A stretch of DNA of 38,731 nucleotides from assembly GCA_009842675.1 (NCBI GenBank), contig VYEX01000068.1:1-38731 (forward strand). The letters run 5' to 3'. A program made the translations under genes and the position numbers. Positions within the stretch are counted from its first letter, which is position 1. Every line of letters begins with the position of its first letter. This document shows, piece after piece, positions 15,354 to 22,596 of the stretch. The notes beneath the pieces were generated by a model that saw only the letters and a program-made list of their open reading frames with translations, did no database searches and was not told the origin of the DNA. Origin of the DNA: Acidimicrobiia bacterium. GTDB lineage: Bacteria > Actinomycetota > Acidimicrobiia > Acidimicrobiales > Bin134.

Positions 15354-16196
15354 CTAGTTGATCTTCAGCTCTGGGCTGTAGATGCGCCGGGGCGGCGGGT
15401 TGTCCACCAGATGGGCGGCCATGGCGGCAAAGGCCTGGCCGGCTTCGGAGTCCGGGGCCTCGGCGGCAATCGGCCGGCCGCTGTCGGCACCCTCCCGTAG
15501 GGCGGGAATCAGCGGCACCCGCCCGATCAGCGGCACTTCGAGCCGGTCGGCCAGTTCTTGGCCTCCCCCGGCGCCGAACAGCTCGTACCGCTTGCCGTCG
15601 TCTCCGGTGAACCAGCTCATGTTCTCGATCACCCCTCGCACGGTGAGGTTCACCTTCTCGGCCATGAACGCGGCCCGCTGAGCCACTCGCTGGGCGGCCG
15701 GCTGGGGGGTGGTAACCACATAGACCTCGGAGCGGGGCAGGAACTGGGCCAACGAGATGGAGATGTCGCCGGTGCCCGGCGGCAGGTCCACCAGGAGATA
15801 GTCGGGGTCGTCCCAGGCCACGTCGGTGAGGAACTGCTCCAGTGCTTTGTGGAGCATGGGCCCCCGCCAGATCACCGCCTGATCTTCCTCGGCGAAGAAA
15901 CCCATGGAGATGCACCGCACGCCGTGGGCCTCGGGGGGCACGATCATCTCGCCCACCATTTGCGGTTCTTGGTTGATGCCCAGCATCCGGGGCACCGAGA
16001 AGCCCCACACGTCGGCATCCACCACCGCGGTGCGATGCCCGGCGGCGGCCAATGCCACCCCCAGATTGACCGTGACCGACGACTTGCCCACACCGCCCTT
16101 GCCCGAGGCGATCAGCAACACCCGGGTGGTTGACGTCGGCTCGGTGAAGGGAATGGTCCGGCGCGGCGGGGCGGGGGTGTCGCCTGCGGGAGCCAT
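15354..16196 (-). CDS. mrp: Mrp/NBP35-family P-loop ATPase (Fe-S carrier type)
   Basis: This 280-residue deviant-Walker-A ATPase has SGKGGVGKSS (about 31-40), VVDADVWGFSVPRMLG, the switch LLVDLPPGTGDISISLAQ and the Mrp segment VIENMSWF. Mrp proteins carry or insert Fe-S clusters. Two departures from the textbook form are visible. The N-terminal MIP18/DUF59 domain is missing; only a Pro-rich lead of about 24 residues precedes the P-loop domain. The usual CPxC after ENMS is replaced by TGDDGK, so the common cluster-bridging cysteines are absent. The gene is divergent from a cysteine desulfurase and is followed by DUF3107. The ATG lies 6 nt after a TAATCT -10. Confidence 0.9.
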   Translation of the reverse strand: MAPAGDTPAPPRRTIPFTEPTSTTRVLLIASGKGGVGKSSVTVNLGVALAAAGHRTAVVDADVWGFSVPRMLGINQEPQMVGEMIVPPEAHGVRCISMGFFAEEDQAVIWRGPMLHKALEQFLTDVAWDDPDYLLVDLPPGTGDISISLAQFLPRSEVYVVTTPQPAAQRVAQRAAFMAEKVNLTVRGVIENMSWFTGDDGKRYELFGAGGGQELADRLEVPLIGRVPLIPALREGADSGRPIAAEAPDSEAGQAFAAMAAHLVDNPPPRRIYSPELKIN

Positions 16197-16202
16197 GCCG
16201 GT

Positions 16203-16208
16203 AGATTA
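16203..16208 (-). promoter_or_regulatory. -10-like element of mrp
   Basis: TAATCT on the minus strand ends 6 nt before the mrp ATG, with no Shine-Dalgarno; a leaderless or nearly leaderless start is likely. No -35 is recognised. Confidence 0.4.
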
Positions 16209-16230
16209 CGGCATCGACTCAGAAATCCCT

Positions 16231-16275
16231 GTGCCGTGACCAACCCCGCGCTATGACCCCTCAAGTGCCGTGACC
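16231..16275 (+). repeat. Repeated start-like sequence with two mini-ORFs before the cysteine desulfurase
   Basis: GTGCCGTGACC occurs at 16231-16241 and 16265-16275; the second copy holds the GTG start (16270). A GTG at 16236 opens VTNPAL, whose TGA overlaps an ATG at 16253; that opens MTPQVP, whose TGA (16271-16273) overlaps the true GTG. This gives a chain of two tiny frames linked by ATGA and GTGA. Confidence 0.45.
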
Positions 16276-17406
16276 CGACGCCACTATCTCGACCACGCGT
16301 CCACCTCTCCCCTCCGACCCGAGGCGCTGTCGGCCATGAACCAGTGGTGGGCCGCCGGCCACGGCGACCCCTCCCGGATGCACGCCGAGGCGCTCGCCGC
16401 CCGCTATGAGATCGAGCAGGCCCGCCAGCAGGTGGCCGACTGCTTCGGCGCCCGCTCGCGGGAGGTGGTGTTCACCAGCGGCGCTACCGAGTCGATCGCC
16501 GCCGCGGTGCGGGGATCGTCGTACCGGGGAACCCATCAGGTGCTCAGCGCGGTAGAGCATTCGGCGGTGCGGCTGTCGGTTGAGCGGCTGGATGCCAGCG
16601 ACCACCGGGCCACCGTGGTGGGAGTGGACAGCACCGGGAGGGTGGACCCCGCCGAGATGGCCGCGGCCACCGGGCCCGACACCGCCGCCGTCCACTGCCA
16701 GTGGGCCAACCACGAGGTGGGAACGGTGCAGGCGGTGGCCGAGGTGGTGGCGGCTTGTCGTGAGCGGTCGCCGGAAGTGCTCATCCATGTGGACGCCGCC
16801 GCGGCCGCGGGCCGGGTTCCGATCGATTTTGCCGAGACCGGCGCCGACTTGATGTCCATCAGCGCCCACAAGTTCGGGGGCCCGCCGGGAATCGGCGCCC
16901 TCCTGGTGCGCCGCGGCCTGCGCCTAGTGCCTCTCTTGGAAGGAGGCGACCAGGAGCGAGCCCGCCGGGCGGGCCTGGAGAACGGCGCGGCCATTGCCGG
17001 CTTCGCCGCCGCCTGCGGGGCGCTCCAGGGCGACGGCTTGGAGCAGGAGGCCAGCCGGGCCCAATCGCAATCGGACAAGCTGCGCGACCTGGCTCAGAGA
17101 ATTGAGGGTGTCGAGCTCTATGGCCACACAACCCAGCGCCTCCCCCATCTGGTGTGTTTGGGCATCGACGACGTGGAGCCCCAAGCCGTGCTGATCGCCT
17201 TGGACCGGGCTGGGGTGGCCGCCCACTCCGGCAGCTCGTGTGCTTCGGAGTCGCTGGAGCCGTCGCCGGTACTCGAGGCCATGGGTGTGGATGCCCACCA
17301 CTCGCTGCGCCTGTCGGTGGGGTGGTCGACTACGGACAAAGATGTGGACGCCGCGGCCAGCGCTCTCGAACAAGCGCTAGCTGAGTTGCGCAAACTGCGG
17401 GGCTAA
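16270..17406 (+). CDS. Cysteine desulfurase family protein (IscS/NifS-like)
   Basis: This 378-residue PLP enzyme is expected to release sulfur from cysteine for Fe-S clusters or tRNA thiolation. It shows YLDHASTSPLRPE, SGATES, EHSAV (H97), HVDAAAAAG (D175), the PLP lysine in SAHKFGGPPG (K201), GGDQERARRAGLEN and the catalytic Cys in SGSSCASES (C324). The conserved Gln that follows the PLP-contacting Asp in IscS (HVDATQ) is Ala178 here, which is unusual. The start is GTG 16270. It is divergent from the Mrp ATPase, so sulfur supply and cluster carriage sit side by side. No iscU/sufU scaffold is adjacent. The stop overlaps the stop of the convergent HAD gene. Confidence 0.92.
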   Translation: MTRRHYLDHASTSPLRPEALSAMNQWWAAGHGDPSRMHAEALAARYEIEQARQQVADCFGARSREVVFTSGATESIAAAVRGSSYRGTHQVLSAVEHSAVRLSVERLDASDHRATVVGVDSTGRVDPAEMAAATGPDTAAVHCQWANHEVGTVQAVAEVVAACRERSPEVLIHVDAAAAAGRVPIDFAETGADLMSISAHKFGGPPGIGALLVRRGLRLVPLLEGGDQERARRAGLENGAAIAGFAAACGALQGDGLEQEASRAQSQSDKLRDLAQRIEGVELYGHTTQRLPHLVCLGIDDVEPQAVLIALDRAGVAAHSGSSCASESLEPSPVLEAMGVDAHHSLRLSVGWSTTDKDVDAAASALEQALAELRKLRG

Positions 17407-17765
17407 CCCAGCCAGTCGAAGAAGTCAGCGCCGGCCAGCGCGTTGGAGACGCCGTCCAGTTCCTCCACGTGCAGGAACTCGAATCCGGCCGCCTCGGCGT
17501 AGTACCGGTCGACGTCGGTGTCGCCGATGTGGATGTAGCGGCTGGCCTCGAACTGGTTCCGCACCTCGTCCAAATGGTGCTTGCCGCCCACGAAGTCCAC
17601 GTCGATCCCGTGGATATCCCACAGACGCTGCTGGTCGGAGCGCACCCGGTCGGAACCGCTGCCGATCACATAGCCCCTGGCCTTGGCCTGGCGCATGGCC
17701 TCCAGCAAAATCGGCCCCGGCGGATCACCGCACTCCAGCGTGCCGTCGATGTCAAACGAAATCAG
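17403..17765 (-). CDS. HAD-family phosphatase with no standard start codon, abutting tRNA-Gln
   Basis: This is a small HAD-like hydrolase of about 120 residues. The first motif is SFDIDGTLECGDPPGP (nucleophile Asp in DIDGT). Motif II is GSGSDR, and IHIGDTDVDRYYAEAAG is the C-terminal motif IV with a DxxxD-like set. There is no cap domain, and motif III is not obvious. The first motif lies upstream of the first TTG (17708), so that start would delete the nucleophile. Reading back, an in-frame stop (17778-17780) leaves only CCT GCC CGC ATC CTG ATT. I mark CTG 17765 as the least bad start. The 3' end of tRNA-Gln is 6 nt from the first possible codon, leaving no room for a Shine-Dalgarno. Confidence 0.7.
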   Translation of the reverse strand: MISFDIDGTLECGDPPGPILLEAMRQAKARGYVIGSGSDRVRSDQQRLWDIHGIDVDFVGGKHHLDEVRNQFEASRYIHIGDTDVDRYYAEAAGFEFLHVEELDGVSNALAGADFFDWLG

Positions 17766-17782
17766 GATGCGGGCAGGTTAGT

Positions 17783-17857
17783 TGGCTCGGGAGGGAGGAC
17801 TCGAACCCCCAATATCGGGACCAGAACCCGGTGTGTTGCCAATTACACCACTCCCGA
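17783..17857 (-). tRNA. tRNA-Gln, anticodon CTG
   Basis: A 75-nt cloverleaf reads on the minus strand: acceptor TCGGGAG/CTCCCGA, D arm GTGT...ACAC, anticodon loop TTCTGGT (CTG, reads CAG), T arm with GGTTCGAGTCC, discriminator G and encoded CCA. The anticodon stem CCGGG/CCCGA has one C-A mismatch at its base. A TACACT hexamer (17869-17874, minus) ends 11 nt upstream and is a likely -10. Confidence 0.95.
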
Positions 17858-17868
17858 AAGCAGCGGCC

Positions 17869-17874
17869 AGTGTA
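17869..17874 (-). promoter_or_regulatory. -10 element of tRNA-Gln
   Basis: TACACT on the minus strand ends 11 nt before the mature 5' end, the same geometry as tRNA-Arg. No convincing -35 is seen. It may also drive the HAD gene just downstream. Confidence 0.45.
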
Positions 17875-17934
17875 CCGGACGGGCGCAAATCGCCACACGC
17901 AATTCAGGGTGAAGAATTACATCATCATGCTTAT

Positions 17935-17940
17935 TATCAT
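17935..17940 (+). promoter_or_regulatory. -10-like element of the secreted nuclease gene
   Basis: TATCAT lies in an AT-rich patch (about 17911-17942) and ends 9 nt before the ATG at 17950, with no Shine-Dalgarno. No clear -35 is seen. Confidence 0.4.
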
Positions 17941-17949
17941 TAGCCGCCT

Positions 17950-18945
17950 ATGGCTTCTCCCGTTGAACACCGCTCCCGATTCACTCGCGCCATGGCGGCC
18001 ATCGCAGCGCTGGTTGCGATGCTCCTTCTGCCGTCGGCGCTAGTTGCGCCCGCAGCCTCGGCCCAATCGGTGGCCGACGTGGAGGTACGAGACCAGCTGA
18101 TCGCCAACCAGGAGAATCTCCTGAACACCTACCGGTGCCTGTTCGGAGTGGACACCGACGTGGTCCCTGGCGGCTGCCCGGACCCCGATCAGGTCTCCCC
18201 CGGCCCAGCTCCCGCGAACCCCACCCAGCAGGACATCGAGGTGCGCGACACGCTTATCCAGAGCCAGGAAGCCCTCTTGAACGTCTACCGATGCCGATTC
18301 GACGTCGACACCCAGCTCGTGCCCGGTGGGTGCTTCCAACAGCCAGACGACACTCCGTCAACAGGAGGAACAGACGACACTTCCTCAATAGACCCTCCGG
18401 CTGAATCGGCTGCCATCGGCGTTCTCAACGGATTAACCGTTGAAGCCGAGTACGAGGGGACGGGCTATGTGCGCGCCGAGTTTGAGCACGATAGGCGCTA
18501 CCTGTGCGACAACGCCGGTACCGACCCCTACACGGGAATCTCTTTCGATCCTTCTACCTGTGACGTGGACCACATCGTGGCCGCTCAGGAAGCATTCGAA
18601 TCCGGGGCTTGGGCATGGGACACCGCACGGCGCATGGGGTTCGGGAATGATGCCGAGAACCTGATCGCGACGCGCGATTGCGTCAACCGATCCAAGGGCT
18701 CGCGTGACATGGCCGAATGGTCAGGACGAATCGGCAGCGGCGTGTGTCAGGGAACGGAGATTACCGTTGAGGGTCGATGCTTTCTGGCCCAAAGGATGGT
18801 CCAGGTCAAAGCCGCCTACTCCCTCTCAGTAGACCAAGACGAGAAAGCCGCGCTGACAACGGCCCTCGAAACCTGTTCAGGGCGCAGCCTGCCTAGCACC
18901 GGATCAGGTTCAATCACCGGAACGATCGAAGCCGGCTCCGATTGA
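17950..18945 (+). CDS. Secreted HNH-like (DUF1524/GmrSD-type) nuclease with tandem Cys repeats
   Basis: This 331-residue exported protein has a signal peptide of about 38 residues: basic HRSRFTR, a long hydrophobic core and an APAASAQ cleavage site. Two 34-residue repeats follow (43-76 and 95-128), identical at 24 of 34 positions, with the pattern xxEVRDxLI, QExLLN, YRC, VDT, VPGGC; each carries two Cys. A Thr/Pro/Asp linker leads to the catalytic part: CDVDHIVAAQEA (H208) and NLIATRDCVNRSKGSRD (N237, N246, K249), matching the DHxxx...NL...NRSKGxRD pattern of secreted HNH/DUF1524 nucleases. Extra cysteines suggest disulfides. The base composition looks less GC-rich than its neighbours, and it lies beside a tRNA gene, so transfer is possible. 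Role: nutrient DNA scavenging or an antagonistic effector. No immunity gene is visible. Confidence 0.8.
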   Translation: MASPVEHRSRFTRAMAAIAALVAMLLLPSALVAPAASAQSVADVEVRDQLIANQENLLNTYRCLFGVDTDVVPGGCPDPDQVSPGPAPANPTQQDIEVRDTLIQSQEALLNVYRCRFDVDTQLVPGGCFQQPDDTPSTGGTDDTSSIDPPAESAAIGVLNGLTVEAEYEGTGYVRAEFEHDRRYLCDNAGTDPYTGISFDPSTCDVDHIVAAQEAFESGAWAWDTARRMGFGNDAENLIATRDCVNRSKGSRDMAEWSGRIGSGVCQGTEITVEGRCFLAQRMVQVKAAYSLSVDQDEKAALTTALETCSGRSLPSTGSGSITGTIEAGSD

Positions 18946-19004
18946 CAATCCGTCTACCGCCCACGTCTCCCCAACCTCCCTGGGGCGATAGCGAGCTAGT
19001 TCAT

Positions 19005-20411
19005 CTAGAGGCGGGAGCGGGCTTCTTGCAGGCGGCGGAGGACTTCTTCGCGGGTGAGGTGGTGCACCATGGGCTCGAACAGCGGGGGGCCCACTGAGCG
19101 GCCGGTGACGGCTACTCGAACGGGGGCTTGGGACTTGGACCGGTTGACGCCGTGGGCCTCGCCAACCGCGAACACGGCGTCTTTCACGGTGTCGGGATCC
19201 CAGGGGCAGTCGGCCAGCGCGGAAATGGTGCCGTCGAGGATCTCAGCGGCGGCCTTGCCCCGCACCACCGCCTTGTCCCACGACGCCTCGTCCATGGACA
19301 CCTCGGGACAGAACAGCCAGTCCACTTGGCGCTCGATGTCCGACAGGGTGCGCAGCTTCTCCTGCACCAGCGGAACCATGGCGGCCACCACGTCGGGGCG
19401 ATAGCTCTCGGGGGGCCAGGGCACCTGGTCGCCGGTCAGATGAGGTTCGAGCGCCTCCAGCAGTTCCCCAGTGCCGAGTTCCCTGATATACACCCCGTTG
19501 AAGTGCTCCAGCTTGGCGATGTCAAAGAACGCCGGCGCCTTGTTCACGTCCTCCAGCCGGAATTGCCCGATGATCTCGGCCATCGGTCGGATCTCCACCC
19601 CGTCGCGCGGCCCCCAGCCCAATAGGGCCAGGTAGTTGGCCATTGCCGGGGCCAAAAAGCCCCGCTGGCGGTAGCTCTCCAGCGACACGTCGTCGCGGCG
19701 CTTGGACAGTTTCTTGCGCTGCTCGTTCACCAGCAGGGGCAGATGGGCGTAGATCGGCGGGGTCGCCCCCAGCGCCTGGGCCACCAGCACGGCCCGCGGC
19801 GTGCTCGACAGCAGGTCTTCGCCCCGGATGGCGTGGGTGATGGCCATATCGGCGTCGTCCACCGCGTTGGCCAGCACAAACGTGGGCGACCCGTCGGAGC
19901 GCCAGATCACAAAGTCCCCTAGCTGGGCGTGGTCCACGGCCACCTCGCCCCTCACCACGTCGTCGATCACCGTGGTGCCCTCAGGGGTCCTGAACCGCAC
20001 CGCACGGCCGTCGGCCATCTCGGTGCCAGCCAGTTCGTTGTCGTCGGCGTCGCACAGGTAGGCCTGGCTGTTGTCCAGCAGTTGCTGCACCGCTTCCCGG
20101 TGACGGTCGCGACGCTCCGACTGGTAAAACGGCCCCTCGTCGTAGTCGATGCCCAGCCACTCCAGATACTCGAAGATGGCGTCGGTCAGCTCGGGTCGGT
20201 TGCGGCTCTCGTCGGTATCCTCGATGCGCAGCACCATGGTCCCCCCCACGGAGCGGGCAAACAGCCAGTTGAACAGGGCCGTTCGAGCCGAGCCGACGTG
20301 GAGGTAGCCGGTGGGCGACGGGGCGAACCGAACCCGCGGCTGGCTGTCGCCCACCGGGAACTTGGGCCGGGAGCCTGACGGGCCACCGGTCGAAGGGTCA
20401 GCCGGACTCAC
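19005..20411 (-). CDS. gltX: Glutamyl-tRNA synthetase
   Basis: This class I synthetase charges tRNA-Glu. The HIGH motif is in RFAPSPTGYLHVGSART, and the KMSKS loop is KKLSKRRDDVSLESY. The C-terminal anticodon-binding part is complete (LEHFNGVYIREL onward). A longer open frame exists, but the GTG at 20411 is chosen because its GTGA overlaps the stop of the upstream gene; this gives 468 residues, the usual length. It is the last gene of the ilvE-cimA-hypothetical-gltX run. Whether it also charges tRNA-Gln is not visible, and no glnS or gatCAB is in the window. Confidence 0.96.
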   Translation of the reverse strand: MSPADPSTGGPSGSRPKFPVGDSQPRVRFAPSPTGYLHVGSARTALFNWLFARSVGGTMVLRIEDTDESRNRPELTDAIFEYLEWLGIDYDEGPFYQSERRDRHREAVQQLLDNSQAYLCDADDNELAGTEMADGRAVRFRTPEGTTVIDDVVRGEVAVDHAQLGDFVIWRSDGSPTFVLANAVDDADMAITHAIRGEDLLSSTPRAVLVAQALGATPPIYAHLPLLVNEQRKKLSKRRDDVSLESYRQRGFLAPAMANYLALLGWGPRDGVEIRPMAEIIGQFRLEDVNKAPAFFDIAKLEHFNGVYIRELGTGELLEALEPHLTGDQVPWPPESYRPDVVAAMVPLVQEKLRTLSDIERQVDWLFCPEVSMDEASWDKAVVRGKAAAEILDGTISALADCPWDPDTVKDAVFAVGEAHGVNRSKSQAPVRVAVTGRSVGPPLFEPMVHHLTREEVLRRLQEARSRL

Positions 20412-20941
20412 CGGCTGGTACTGACCGCGAGCAGCTCGTCTCTGTTGTTGAGACAGGCGGCCTCCACCTCGCTGGGCGCCATGCGCAGAGCCGCTTCCGA
20501 AACCAGGTCCACCAATTGCCGGGCCTCGGCGTAGTGGTGGGGATGGCTGACGCCAGCGAACAGCTCCTTGCGCCACGCCACCAGCGCCTCTTCGGGGACG
20601 GGGGGCAGGTAGCCGAACACCCGGAAGGCAACCTCCAGATCGGCTGACACCGGGGCCCGCCCGAACAAGGCCGCCCGCTTCAAAGCCACGCCCACACAGC
20701 CGGCGACCGCATCGTCGGCGTGCTCGCCGGGGGCCAGCATCAGCTCGCTCTCAAAGCGACGGGCCAGCAGCAGGGCGTACCCCTGATCGGGTCCGGGCAC
20801 ACCCAGGCCCGCGCCCACCGGCTGGCCCTCAATCAGCTCGGCAGGCCGATCGGCCAACCACGGCTGAGGCCGCCGGGGAGGCGACACATAGTGACGATCA
20901 GCCGCTGCGGTGTCGTTGGGTACGTAATCAGGTGCAGCCAC
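20408..20941 (-). CDS. Hypothetical protein between cimA and gltX
   Basis: This 177-residue protein has no family I recognise. It starts at GTG 20941 behind a good AAGGAG Shine-Dalgarno and ends with a GTGA overlap with gltX, so it is a real translated gene. The first about 50 residues are Pro-rich and probably flexible. The rest is predicted mainly helical and soluble, with ARRFESELMLAPGE, two conserved-looking His in HPHHYAEARQLVD, and LLARR/LVSEAALRM helices. There is no signal or membrane segment. Translational coupling on both sides hints at a housekeeping role near aminoacylation or branched-chain synthesis, but that is inference from position only. Confidence 0.75.
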   Translation of the reverse strand: MAAPDYVPNDTAAADRHYVSPPRRPQPWLADRPAELIEGQPVGAGLGVPGPDQGYALLLARRFESELMLAPGEHADDAVAGCVGVALKRAALFGRAPVSADLEVAFRVFGYLPPVPEEALVAWRKELFAGVSHPHHYAEARQLVDLVSEAALRMAPSEVEAACLNNRDELLAVSTSR

Positions 20942-20943
20942 CG

Positions 20944-22596
20944 CTACTCCTTGCTTTCTCTATTGGCTCCGTCTTCGCTGTGCAAGAGCCCGAACACCAG
21001 GCTGTCCACCAAGGCCTGCCAGCTGGCCTCCACGATGTTGGTGGACACCCCGATGGTGGTCCAAACCCGGTCGCCGTTGGTGGAGTCGATGATCACCCGG
21101 GTGACCGCCGCAGTCCCCGCCGCGGTGTCGAGCACCCGCACCTTGTAGTCGATGAGCGAGATCGACCGGAACGCCGGATAGCGATCGCCCAGGGCCATCA
21201 TCAACGCGGCGTGCAGCGCGTTGACCGGGCCGTTGCCCTCCCCGGTGGCCACTATGCGCTCGCCCTCCACGTGAAGCTTCACGGTGGCCTCGGTCTCCAT
21301 GTCCACCGCCACCTCGTTCCACGCCCGGGCTCCCGTGCCCGACCGGTGCTCGGTAGCCACCTTGAACGACTCCAGCTCGAAGTACGGCTGCTTCCACCCC
21401 GATGCCCCCCGCATCAGCAATTCCAGGGAGGCGTCGGCCACCTCGAAGTGGTACCCGGCGTGCTCCAGCTTCTTGAGGGTGTCCACGATCTCGCCCACGG
21501 CCTTGCCGTCGATTTCGAGGCCCAGCTCCTCGCACTTGAGCTCCACTGTTGAGCGCCCGGCCATCTCCGACACCACGAAACGGGTTCCGTTGCCCACCGC
21601 GGCCGGGTCGACGTGCTCATAGGCGTCGGGTCGGCGGGCGATGGCACTGGTATGCAGACCGGCCTTGTGGGCGAAGGCCGACGACCCCACATAGGCCTGC
21701 TGGGGGTCGGGCGGAAAATTCACCAGCTCGGCCACGTGGTGCGACACCGCGGTGAGCCGGCTAAGCCGGCCGGGGGGAACGGTCTCAACCCCCATTTTCA
21801 GACTGAGGTTGGCGATGATGGGCACCAGATTGCAGTTGCCGGTGCGCTCGCCGTAGCCGTTGATGGTGCCCTGCACCTGAGTGGCCCCGGCCCGCACCCC
21901 GGCCAGGGCGTTGGCCACGCCGCAACCGGTGTCGTTGTGGAGGTGGACCCCCACCGGGACGTCCAGGTAGTCGACCACTGCGCCCACCGTGTCCTCCACC
22001 CGGGCGGGCAGCGTGCCCCCGTTTGTGTCGCACAGCACCAGGCGGTCGGCTCCGGCCACTGCGGCCGCTTCCAGCACCGCCAGGCTGTACTCCCGGTTGT
22101 GGTGATAGCCGTCGAAGAAGTGCTCGGCATCGAAGAACACCTGCATTCCACTGTCCTTCAAGAACCGCACCGATTCGGCCACCATGGCCACCCCTTCGTC
22201 GAGTGTGGTCCGAAGGGCCTCGAGCACGTGGTAGTCCCAGCACTTGCCCACGATGCAAGCCACCTGGGTGCCCGACGCCGCCAAGTTGGCCAGCGTGAGA
22301 TCCTCGTCGGTGCGCCCCTTCACCTTGCGGGTGGAGCCGAAGGACACCAGCGTGCTGGTCTCCAGGTTCAGCTCGTCTCGGGCCCGGGCGAAGAACTCGT
22401 CGTCTTTGGGGTTGGATCCGGGCCAACCGCCCTCGATGAAATGGACGCCCAGATAGTCGAGTTGGCGGGCGATGCGGAGCTTGTCCTCCACGGTGAGGGA
22501 GATCCCCTCAAGCTGGCTCCCGTCGCGAAGGGTGGTGTCGTAGATCTCTACCGAGGCGGGCAGGGGCCGGGGTCCGGTCGCCTCAGCGGTCGACAT
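20944..22596 (-). CDS. cimA: (R)-citramalate synthase
   Basis: This enzyme condenses pyruvate and acetyl-CoA to citramalate, which LeuCD and LeuB convert to 2-oxobutyrate for isoleucine without threonine. The DRE-TIM barrel starts with IYDTTLRDGSQLEG; the HLHNDTGCG and GYGERTGNCNL metal/substrate motifs follow. The C-terminal LeuA-type allosteric domain covers about 410-540 (VKLHVEGERIVATGEGNGPVNAL). The 550-residue length and the C-terminal EVAVDMETEATVK region fit the CimA (TIGR00977-like) branch, not LeuA, which is encoded separately at 30372. It overlaps ilvE by 14 bp and is 2 bp from the next gene, so it sits inside an operon. Confidence 0.92.
   Translation of the reverse strand: MSTAEATGPRPLPASVEIYDTTLRDGSQLEGISLTVEDKLRIARQLDYLGVHFIEGGWPGSNPKDDEFFARARDELNLETSTLVSFGSTRKVKGRTDEDLTLANLAASGTQVACIVGKCWDYHVLEALRTTLDEGVAMVAESVRFLKDSGMQVFFDAEHFFDGYHHNREYSLAVLEAAAVAGADRLVLCDTNGGTLPARVEDTVGAVVDYLDVPVGVHLHNDTGCGVANALAGVRAGATQVQGTINGYGERTGNCNLVPIIANLSLKMGVETVPPGRLSRLTAVSHHVAELVNFPPDPQQAYVGSSAFAHKAGLHTSAIARRPDAYEHVDPAAVGNGTRFVVSEMAGRSTVELKCEELGLEIDGKAVGEIVDTLKKLEHAGYHFEVADASLELLMRGASGWKQPYFELESFKVATEHRSGTGARAWNEVAVDMETEATVKLHVEGERIVATGEGNGPVNALHAALMMALGDRYPAFRSISLIDYKVRVLDTAAGTAAVTRVIIDSTNGDRVWTTIGVSTNIVEASWQALVDSLVFGLLHSEDGANRESKE

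Noticed and set aside
18889..18945. LPSTG near the C-terminus of the secreted nuclease as a sortase signal
   Set aside because: Only 13 residues follow, with no hydrophobic segment or basic tail, so it cannot act as a cell-wall sorting signal.
17783..18945. Mobile element or integrated island at tRNA-Gln
   Set aside because: No integrase, no direct repeat of the tRNA 3' end and no flanking inverted repeats are visible; only one possibly foreign gene sits there.
18968..18986. CCCC...GGGG inverted repeat between the nuclease and gltX as a terminator
   Set aside because: The stem is about 4-5 bp with a long loop and no T run, so it is too weak to call.
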